Source: Thiobacillus sp. (GTDB lineage: Bacteria > Pseudomonadota > Gammaproteobacteria > Burkholderiales > Thiobacillaceae). From it: DNA of 54,168 nucleotides. The stretch covers positions 1 through 54,168 of the forward strand of contig JAUXVT010000005.1 in NCBI GenBank assembly GCA_030680405.1, read 5' to 3'. Positions 43,746-50,695 of the stretch are shown piece after piece. The translations under genes were made by a program, and so were the position numbers. The notes under the pieces were generated by a model. It had not been told where the DNA came from, searched no databases, and saw only the letters and a program-made list of their open reading frames with translations. Each line of letters starts with the position of its first letter. Positions within the stretch are counted from its first letter, which is position 1.

Positions 43746-44338
43746 TTGCCGGCCGCAGGCCGTGGCGGGGACACGGTGGCGTTCTGCAGTTGCCCTTCCC
43801 TGGTCATCGTCGCTTGGCCGACGATGGAACACGGCTGCGGACGATCCATCCACCTGCCTTGGCAGGACGCGGAGAAGTCGCTTAGGCTGGCCAGTGCCGC
43901 TTCGATCTGCGCTCGGTTGTACCTGCCCTCGTGCGGCTGCAGGGTGCTGAAACCACAGCGAATCATGAAGAAGAACTGGTCGCGTAGCACGTCGCCGATT
44001 GCACGCAATTCGCCGGCGTAGCCATAGCGGGTACGCAGCAGCGTGGCGATCGAGTAGCCACGACCATCGGTGAACTTCGGAAAGTCGACCGCGATCAGCT
44101 GCAGTGCCACCAGATCATCGGCGAGTTCGGCCGGATCCGCGTCGCCCGCCAGCCACACCCCGAGCATGCCTGCTTCGGTACGGGCCGCCAGTTGCGGGCG
44201 CTGAACCTGCCACACTGCCAGCGGCACGATTACACGACCGGCCGGCACCACCACCGTGGCGACGTCATCGTTTTCGGCCAGACGCAGCACCTTCCATTCG
44301 TCGCCCTGAATGCGGCCGTTATTGATGATTTTAGACAT
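43646..44338 (-). CDS. DUF934 protein, C-terminus decayed into cysH
   Basis: The first ~160 residues follow the DUF934 family, an uncharacterised partner of sulfite reductase in proteobacteria: PAGRVIVPLAVWQ, DFPKFTDGRGYSIATLLR (85-102) and LRAIGDVLRDQFFFMIRCGF (111-130). After about residue 160 small indels change the frame, the normal stop is lost, and the reading runs on into the cysH remnant for a total of 230 residues. The start at 44338 overlaps the end of the sulfite reductase gene by eight bases. The core domain may still work; the tail is not native. Confidence 0.7.
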   Translation of the reverse strand: MSKIINNGRIQGDEWKVLRLAENDDVATVVVPAGRVIVPLAVWQVQRPQLAARTEAGMLGVWLAGDADPAELADDLVALQLIAVDFPKFTDGRGYSIATLLRTRYGYAGELRAIGDVLRDQFFFMIRCGFSTLQPHEGRYNRAQIEAALASLSDFSASCQGRWMDRPQPCSIVGQATMTREGQLQNATVSPPRPAAGNPATRPELSAVLRAAVDEFGSHGELCFTNSFGV

Positions 44339-46022
44339 TGGCGGGCTTCCTTTCTTCGAGGCGCGCGCTGCGTTCGGCATACACGCGTGTCTTGAACGAC
44401 TCGATGCCGACTCGGCGCACGGTGTCAATGAAGCGCTCATCTTCATGACGGTTGTCGATGTAGTTGTTGATCAGCGAACTGATCACGTCCGGCATTTCCG
44501 CGGCCGCAAAGGACGGGCCGATGACCTTGCCGAGCGCGGCCTTGTTGCCCTGGTCGCCGCCTATCGTCACCTGGTACCACTCCTCGCCGTTCTTATCGAC
44601 GCCGAGCACGCCGATGTGGCCGACGTGGTGGTGGCCGCAGGCGTTCATGCAACCGGAGATGTTGAGTTCGAGCTCGCCGATGTCGTGCAGGTAGTCGAGA
44701 TTGTCGAAACGGTCCTGGATGGCGTTAGCGATCGGGATCGATTTGGCATTGGCGAGCGCGCAGAAATCGTCGCCAGGGCAGACTATCATGTCGGTAAGTA
44801 GGCCGATGTTGGGGGTTGCCAGGCCGAGGTCGCGTGCCTTTTGCCATACAGTGAACAGGTCGGCTTGGCTCACGCTGGCGAGCACCAGGTTCTGTTCGTG
44901 CGTGCTGCGGACCTCGCCGAAGGCGTATTGGTCGGCCAGGTCGGCCACCGCGTCGAACTGGTCGGCGGTGATGTCGCCCGGCGCGACGCCGGTCTTCTTC
45001 AGCGACAGCACCACGCTGGCGTAACCCTGCGCCTTGTGCGCGCGCACGTTGCGCTTTGCCCAGTTGGCAAAGGCCTTGTTGTCCGCCAGTTGCGCGGCGT
45101 AGCCGGCATCTTCGGCCGGCAGTTCGGGCAACACCGGGTCGTTGAAGCGGCCGGCGATGCGATCGATTTCTGCCTGCGTCAATGTAGAGGTGCCGCCCTT
45201 AATATGCACGAATTCGGCCTCCGCCTGGCGCGCGAACTCCGCCACGCCGAGCGATTTCACCAGAATCTTGATGCGCGCCTTGTAGGTGTTGTCGCGGTGG
45301 CCATGCAGGTTGTAGATCCGCAGGATGGCCTCGCAATAGTTGAGAATCTGCTGCCAAGGCACGAAGGGGGACACTTCCTTGCCGATGATCGGCGTGCGGC
45401 CGAGGCCGCCGCCCACCAGCACGCGGAAACCGATATTGCCATCAGCGTCGCGGGTGAGATCGAGACCGATGTCGTGGGCACGGATGATGGCGCGATCCTG
45501 CGCGGCGCCATTGACGGCGAACTTGAACTTGCGCGGCAGGAAGGCGAACTCGGGGTGGAAGGTGCTCCACTGGCGCACGATTTCGCACCACGGCCGCGGG
45601 TCGATATGCTCGTCGGCGGCGACACCGGCGAAGGGGTCGGCGGTGACGTTGCGGATGCAGTTGCCCGAGGTCTGGATGGCGTGCATCTGTACCGTGGCGA
45701 GCAGGCCTAGAATTTCCGGCACATCCTTCAGCTTCGGCCAGTTGAACTGCAAATTCTGGCGCGTGCTGAAGTGGCCGTAGCCGTGGTCGTAGGTGCGCGC
45801 GATGTGGCCGAGCATGCGCAACTGGGCCGAGCGCAAGTTGCCGTAGGGGACGGCGATGCGCAGCATCGGCGCATGGCGCTGGATGTACAGGCCGTTCTGC
45901 AGGCGTAGCGGGCGGTACTCGTCTTCGCTCAGCTCGCCGGCGAGGTAGCGGACGGTCTGATCGGTGAACTGTGCGACACGCTCGTCAACGATGCACTGGT
46001 CGTATTCGTCATATTGGTACAT
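44331..46022 (-). CDS. cysI: siroheme sulfite (nitrite) reductase, haemoprotein subunit
   Basis: The 563-residue protein has the two-fold repeat of sulfite/nitrite reductases and the [4Fe-4S]-siroheme ligands C415, C421 (CPGDDFC) and C458, C462 (CMNAC). HGYGHFSTRQNLQFNW (about 80-95) is the substrate-side motif. Coupling to DUF934 and cysH and a divergent CysB-type regulator nearby point to sulfite-to-sulfide reduction in assimilation rather than nitrite reduction, though ferredoxin-nitrite reductase is similar. It is the only intact gene of the old cysI-DUF934-cysH set. Confidence 0.87.
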   Translation of the reverse strand: MYQYDEYDQCIVDERVAQFTDQTVRYLAGELSEDEYRPLRLQNGLYIQRHAPMLRIAVPYGNLRSAQLRMLGHIARTYDHGYGHFSTRQNLQFNWPKLKDVPEILGLLATVQMHAIQTSGNCIRNVTADPFAGVAADEHIDPRPWCEIVRQWSTFHPEFAFLPRKFKFAVNGAAQDRAIIRAHDIGLDLTRDADGNIGFRVLVGGGLGRTPIIGKEVSPFVPWQQILNYCEAILRIYNLHGHRDNTYKARIKILVKSLGVAEFARQAEAEFVHIKGGTSTLTQAEIDRIAGRFNDPVLPELPAEDAGYAAQLADNKAFANWAKRNVRAHKAQGYASVVLSLKKTGVAPGDITADQFDAVADLADQYAFGEVRSTHEQNLVLASVSQADLFTVWQKARDLGLATPNIGLLTDMIVCPGDDFCALANAKSIPIANAIQDRFDNLDYLHDIGELELNISGCMNACGHHHVGHIGVLGVDKNGEEWYQVTIGGDQGNKAALGKVIGPSFAAAEMPDVISSLINNYIDNRHEDERFIDTVRRVGIESFKTRVYAERSARLEERKPANV

Positions 46023-46352
46023 TGAGTCTCTCTCGTTGAGTCTGAATATTCTTTATCGGAGGCCGGCGGTCAGGCTCAGCAACCGATCAACGGGTTGCCG
46101 ACCTCGTCGGTGAGACCGACTGGCGCAAATATGGCACCAGCACTCGCGTGGTTCGTAGAGCCGCCTAATGGATTGGGTTCAAGAGGCCACGCGCCTTCAT
46201 CTGGCCGCAGGCGTTATACGAGGCGCCCTGTATGACCGCTTCCTGGAACGCCTGAGCGTGGGCCTGGAGCGGCTGACGCCTGAAAAGGACTTGGCTCAGG
46301 CGCGCCTACGCGGCGCCCCGCAGTCTTATAGCGGCCCGCAAGGAAGGGTGCG
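46023..46352. other. 330-bp gap between the sulfite reductase and DsrC-like genes
   Basis: The 5' control region of the sulfite reductase gene should lie here. CAACCGATCAACGGGTTG (about 46079-46096) is a short palindrome that could be an operator. On the plus strand, 46168-46365 encodes 65 residues with coding-like composition (RLHLAAGVIRGALYDRFLER), perhaps a fragment of a lost gene. I cannot name it. Confidence 0.35.
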
Positions 46353-46694
46353 TCAGTTCATGTAGGTGGAGGCTTCTCCCCCAGGATTGGGCAAACCGGC
46401 CACACGCCACAGTATCTTGCAACTGCTGAACAGCTTGTGGGCCTTGTGACGATCCAGCCCGGTCGCACGGCAGATCAGGCGCATCACCGGCAGGCTGCCC
46501 AGCGCGAAATAGTGGCTGCGCACATGGTCGATCACCTCCCAGTGCTTGGGGGTAAGAACAGGAATGCCATCCTCCAGCGCGATGCGCACCGCCACTTGAC
46601 GCTCCCAGAGATGGGGTTCGGCAAAAAAACCATCGGCGTCGAACCAGTCGGAAATATCGTTTGCAACGGGCTGCGGGATCAGGGCAATATTCAT
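46353..46694 (-). CDS. DsrC/TusE-family protein without the conserved cysteines
   Basis: The 113-residue protein has the DsrC-family layout: DADGFFAEPHLWERQVAVRIA, LTPKHWEVIDHVRSHYF and a C-terminal KLFSSCKILWRVAGLPNPGG. The inner Cys of DsrC is replaced by Trp and the penultimate Cys by Glu. A different Cys (SSC) sits four residues earlier. Cys-less members are thought to be regulatory. It is divergent from a CysB-like LysR gene, 148 bases away, and upstream of the sulfite reductase gene, so it may be part of the sulfur-assimilation control unit. Confidence 0.78.
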   Translation of the reverse strand: MNIALIPQPVANDISDWFDADGFFAEPHLWERQVAVRIALEDGIPVLTPKHWEVIDHVRSHYFALGSLPVMRLICRATGLDRHKAHKLFSSCKILWRVAGLPNPGGEASTYMN

Positions 46695-46842
46695 GGCACA
46701 TTCCTTGTCGATGAATCGAGTTTGCAAGGTAACGGACCGGGGTGGTACTGTGAAATCACGCTTGGTCATGGTCTCATGGCTGAAAGTTATGGCCGCCAAA
46801 GATTGGCGCTATCTTGCTATTGTCATCCAGAGGAATGTACCC

Positions 46843-47817
46843 ATGCAGCTACAGCAACTGCGCTATCTCCTGGCACTGGCCCGCAGCGGATTCAATGTCA
46901 CCAGCGCGGCCGAGCGGCTTTTCAAGTCGCAGCCCGGCGTGAGCAAACAGCTCCGATTGCTTGAGGAAGAATTGGGCGTGCCTCTATTCGAGCGCGCAGG
47001 GCGCCAACTCACCGGGCTTACCACGGCAGGGCGGGCGGTGATGGATCTGGCGGAATGCACTCTGGCCAATGTCGAGGCCATCCGTCGGGTGTCACTCGAG
47101 TTCAGTGACCCAGGCGGCGGCGAACTGTCCATCGCCACTACCCACACCCAGGCCCGCTACGTGCTGCCGTCCGTCATCCGGGCCTTCCGGCGCAAGTATC
47201 CGGAACTGAGCCTGCATCTGCATCAGGGCAGCCCGGCCCAGATCGCAGAAATGGCGGCCAGTGGCGGGGTGGACTTCGCCATCGCCACGGAATCCCTGCA
47301 TCTCTTCGATGAACTGATCATGCTACCCTGCTATCGCTGGAACCGGGCTGTAGTGGTACCGCGGGGGCATGCCCTGGAGACGGTTGCTCCGCTAACCCTT
47401 GAGGCAGTGGCCGAATATCCCATCCTCACTTATGTGTTCGGCTTCACCGACCGCTCCCACATCAACGACGCCTTCCAGCAACGCGGACTCGCGCCCCGTG
47501 TGGCGCTTACCGCCACCGATGCGGACGTGATCAAGACCTACATCCGTCTAGGACTGGGTGTGGGAATTCTAGCTGAGATGGCGCTGGACGAAAGTCTCGA
47601 TAACGATCTCAACTTTCTGAATGCCGGCCACCTGTTCGAACCCAGCATCACCCGCATCGGCTTCCGCAAAGGGCTGTTCCTGCGCACCTGTCATTACGAT
47701 TTCATCCGGACATTCGCCAGCCACCTGTCCCGAGGGGTGGTGGATCGAGCCGCGAAGGCCAGCGCACCAGTAGAGCGGGACGAGTTGTTCGCGGATTTGG
47801 CCATCCGGGACTATTAA
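46843..47817 (+). CDS. LysR-family regulator, CysB/Cbl type
   Basis: The 324-residue protein begins MQLQQLRYL with a helix-turn-helix (about 20-40, TSAAERLFKSQPGVSKQL) and a substrate-binding domain with ATTHTQARYVLP, the motif of CysB and Cbl (sulfate and thiosulfate or acetylserine response). The size equals that of CysB. AGAGGA precedes the ATG. The gene is divergent from the DsrC-like gene and near the sulfite reductase, so it likely controls sulfur assimilation. Confidence 0.9.
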   Translation: MQLQQLRYLLALARSGFNVTSAAERLFKSQPGVSKQLRLLEEELGVPLFERAGRQLTGLTTAGRAVMDLAECTLANVEAIRRVSLEFSDPGGGELSIATTHTQARYVLPSVIRAFRRKYPELSLHLHQGSPAQIAEMAASGGVDFAIATESLHLFDELIMLPCYRWNRAVVVPRGHALETVAPLTLEAVAEYPILTYVFGFTDRSHINDAFQQRGLAPRVALTATDADVIKTYIRLGLGVGILAEMALDESLDNDLNFLNAGHLFEPSITRIGFRKGLFLRTCHYDFIRTFASHLSRGVVDRAAKASAPVERDELFADLAIRDY

Positions 47818-47828
47818 ACCCAGGATTA

Positions 47829-48185
47829 TTATCCATTAGCAGGGTGTTGATTCTCGCGCCTCGCGGCGCGCGTCAAGGTAATTGACGCCTCATTTGTAGC
47901 CAACGGCTGATTATCGATGCAGCCCGAATGCGCCCTGATGAGCTGGCCGATCTTGGCATGCAGCGGTGCCAGATCGACCGGCTCGGCAGAGGGGGCGCCG
48001 CCAAAGACGTTGGCGGCACGCCCAAGCAACTGCCGCTTCCATTCTGTGATCTGGTTGGGGTGTAGCACGAACTCCTTGCACAGCTCGGCCATCGTCTTGT
48101 CTTCGCGCAGCGCTGCCAGCGCCACGCGTGCCTTGAATGCCGGATTGTGGGTGCGGCGGGTGCGCCGCGCCGATTTCTTGACCAT
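47829..48185 (-). pseudogene. IS3-family orfA, 3'-truncated
   Basis: MVKKSARRTRRTHNPAFKA (start at 48185) and AALREDKTMAELCKEFVLHP with NQITEWKRQLL are the helix-turn-helix of an IS3-family orfA (the IS407/IS2-like group). At LHAKIGQL the reading leaves the family, just before the usual leucine zipper end, and orfB is absent. Its upstream side abuts the duplicated oxygenase beta fragment. Confidence 0.78.
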
Positions 48186-48369
48186 CAAAAACTCCTTCTC
48201 GTCAGACTGCTTCCAGCCCAGCATCATGGCCCGGAGTATCCACTTGTAGCGCTGTGCAGATTTGCAGAGCCACTTCTGTCGGTAAAAAGCGATTTCTTCA
48301 AGGGAACCTCCTCGGGTTAGATTACGAGAAAATTCCACTTTAGGCTGTTAATGATTTACGGGGGGATTA

Positions 48370-48648
48370 CTAGAGGAACTCTTCAATACTTTGCCCAAGC
48401 ACAACAGTGACCACGCACCCCTTACGCGCAATGCGGTTGTGTATAAGGTCGACTTCGACAGCGGCAAGAAACAGGTGACGGCCCTCCAGATATACAAAAC
48501 CAGTCTGAACGGGGGCGCGACCCGGGTGTTCGCTGTCGGAAAATATTACGACACGGTCTCGCTTGATGGTAAAGGGCCAACCCTAGTGAAGCGGCACGTC
48601 AAGCTCGATACCCGTGACTTGGGTTGGGGATACCACATCCCGTTCTGA
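48370..48648 (+). pseudogene. truncated second oxygenase beta subunit
   Basis: From about 48370 the frame reads EELFNTLPKHN and continues to DTRDLGWGYHIPF and a TGA. It aligns along its whole length with the last ~92 residues of the beta subunit at 42167-42643 (VFAVGKYYDTVSL and VKRHVKLDTRDL shared), apart from a short deletion near residue 100. The N-terminal half is missing where the IS3 remnant begins. Confidence 0.85.
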
Positions 48649-48838
48649 CACCTCTGCGTCTGTCAAAGCGGTAACGCGCACCCATGTGTCGGAAAAGGAT
48701 TTCCGACCTGCTCTGCTATTCCCTCACCACCGGACACGGGGGTGAGGGCGTTGCCGTAAATGTGGCCTTCTCGACGCAACCCGCATGGGACGGCGCGATC
48801 TCGCTGCTTTGTTTTTTATTCAAATGCAAATGGGAATA
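48649..48838 (+). repeat. duplicated 3' region of the oxygenase beta gene
   Basis: This stretch aligns with 42644-42848: a common start (CACC, then CTGTCAAAGCGGT), GGATTTCCGACCTGCT, GACGGCGC and ATTCAAATGCAAATGGGAAT at the end. Similarity stops in both copies right after this. The hairpin in the middle differs in sequence but not in form. Confidence 0.85.
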
Positions 48839-49015
48839 GGTCTAGCTGTGTAGCGTAACAGCCAGACCCACCTCGCTTCTTTTGTGCGGGCTTCCCCGTG
48901 AAGTTCAATTTACGATGCACCTTAAGCGGCATGACGCGGCACTGCACCTGACTGCTTATCCGCCGCGCCAATGCCGGCTGGTGAGCCTGCATCAGTTGGC
49001 CGGAAACTCGATCGA

Positions 49016-49708
49016 TTATCCGCTTGACCGCTTCGATCGCGCATTCATCAAGGCTCCACCGACTGCGAGGAGGACTGCCAGCAGCGCTGCGAGCGGAACG
49101 ATCGCAAAGTCGGGCGCTTCCATCGCCCACAGGGTGGCGCCGCTGATCAGGCACCAGGCAACGGGAATCGGAAAAAGTCCCCACACCGGCCGCGCGCCGG
49201 CGAGCAGCAGGACGTCGAGCGTCGCCAGCGCGGTGGGATCGGGCGCCATGCCGAACACTTCCGCCTGCGTCCAGCTTCTGCCCAGCAGCGGGCCCATCAA
49301 GGGAAGCATCAGCAGGGCAAACAGAAACAGCCCGAGGCCGGCGCGCTGCTGCAGCCGGGTGGCCGGTGCAGGCGTGAGCCGGCCCCACACCGCTCCCGCC
49401 CATAGCAGCAGGAGGGCCTCGACGATGAAGGCCAGCGCGAAATAGTTGGCGGCCCAGTTGATGCTCGCGTAGCGCTGCCAGTGGAAACCCCAGGCGACCC
49501 ACAGCCAGCACACCGCCAGGATCGCGGCGATGGCGCGCCCTGCCCGGTCGCCGCCGCGCCGCCACAGCGCAAGCACCGCCGCGCCGAGCGCGAGCGTGAG
49601 AATCTGCAGCGGCCACAGTTCGATGTTGTAGAGCTCGAACAGCCGGTAATACGTGCGCGCCGAAAACAGCAGCAGATCGCGCAGGCCGTAGGTCCACCAC
49701 TCCGACAT
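49016..49708 (-). CDS. DUF6064-like polytopic membrane protein
   Basis: The 230-residue protein has about six to seven hydrophobic helices and conserved-looking loops (FELYNIELWPLQIL; WGFHWQRYASINWAANYFA). This pattern fits the uncharacterised DUF6064 family; no function is known. Its ATG overlaps the stop of the aldo/keto reductase gene by one base (TGATG). Downstream 48839-49015 has no clear gene, although one frame encodes a basic stretch of unknown origin. Confidence 0.7.
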   Translation of the reverse strand: MSEWWTYGLRDLLLFSARTYYRLFELYNIELWPLQILTLALGAAVLALWRRGGDRAGRAIAAILAVCWLWVAWGFHWQRYASINWAANYFALAFIVEALLLLWAGAVWGRLTPAPATRLQQRAGLGLFLFALLMLPLMGPLLGRSWTQAEVFGMAPDPTALATLDVLLLAGARPVWGLFPIPVAWCLISGATLWAMEAPDFAIVPLAALLAVLLAVGGALMNARSKRSSG

Positions 49709-50646
49709 CAGAGCCGGGCCACCAATGCGGCCATGCGTGCGCGCATGGCCTGATCCGGCAGACGATCGGACGCCGCGCCCATGTTCTCCAGCACGTGGGC
49801 GACGCGGGTGGTCGCCGGAATCGCGCAGGTGACGGCCGGATGCGAAATGATGAACTTGAGGGCAAACTGGGCCCAGCTGGCGCAGTCGATTTCGGCCGCC
49901 CACGGCGGCAGCGGATGGCGTTCGAGCCTGCGGATCAGCGCGCCCTGCTGGAACGGCCGGTTGACGATGACGGCGATGCCGCGCTCCCGCGCGAGCGGCA
50001 GCAGGCGCTGCTCCACATCGCGGTCGATGAGGTTGTAGGTCAACTGCACGAAATCCAGCGGCTGGCTGGCCATGATCTGCTCCATCTCGCCGTGGCGGCG
50101 GCCGTGCGAGGTGGTGATGCCTACATAGCGCAGCTGGCCCGCCGCCTTCATGGCGAACAGCGTCGGCAGATGCGCCTGCCATGACAGCAGGTTGTGCACC
50201 TGCATCAGGTCGAAGCGCGGAATGCCCCAATAGCGGCGCGACGCCTCGATCTGGGCGCGACCTTCCGCACCGTCAGAAATCCAGACCTTGTCGGCTGCAA
50301 AGATATCCGCCGGACGGCCGAGTTTTTTCAGACCGTAGCCGATGACTTCCTGCGCGGAGCCGTACATAGGCGAGCTGTCGATCAGGCGTCCGCCCGCCTG
50401 GAAAAAATTGCGCATCACCTCGGTGCTGGCATCCCGCGCGGCGCGGTCGTTGCCGACGTTGAAGGTGATCCAGCTGCCCAGGCCGACGAGCGGCAGCGCC
50501 TCGTCGCTCGACGGGATGGCCCGCGTGGCCAGGCCGCCCTGCCGCGTCAGCCCCATCGCCGGCCCCATCGCCGGCCCCAGCAGGGGCGCGGCGGTGATCG
50601 CACCCAGCAGCCTGCGGCGCGTGATATTCGGGGATTTTGCCATCAC
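49708..50646 (-). CDS. Tat-exported aldo/keto reductase
   Basis: The 312-residue protein begins with a twin-arginine signal (TRRRLLGAITAAPLL, Arg10-12), then the AKR barrel. The catalytic tetrad is suggested by D in LIDSSPMYGSA with its Tyr, K in FAADKVWI and H in DLMQVHNLL. YVGITTSHG and AIPATTRV are the NADP-binding-side motifs. Export of an AKR is unusual, since the barrel normally uses cytoplasmic NADPH. A periplasmic partner or a folded apo role is possible. It is coupled to the DUF6064-like gene. Confidence 0.85.
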   Translation of the reverse strand: MMAKSPNITRRRLLGAITAAPLLGPAMGPAMGLTRQGGLATRAIPSSDEALPLVGLGSWITFNVGNDRAARDASTEVMRNFFQAGGRLIDSSPMYGSAQEVIGYGLKKLGRPADIFAADKVWISDGAEGRAQIEASRRYWGIPRFDLMQVHNLLSWQAHLPTLFAMKAAGQLRYVGITTSHGRRHGEMEQIMASQPLDFVQLTYNLIDRDVEQRLLPLARERGIAVIVNRPFQQGALIRRLERHPLPPWAAEIDCASWAQFALKFIISHPAVTCAIPATTRVAHVLENMGAASDRLPDQAMRARMAALVARL

Positions 50647-50695
50647 AAATTTTTCTCCGATGTTGTCCTGCGTGTCAGGCAGAACTTCGTTTGCT

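Noticed and set aside
46168-46365. 65-residue plus-strand gene
   Set aside because: It has coding-like composition but no ribosome site or recognisable family, and it runs into the end of the DsrC-like gene on the other strand. I mention it only in the gap entry.
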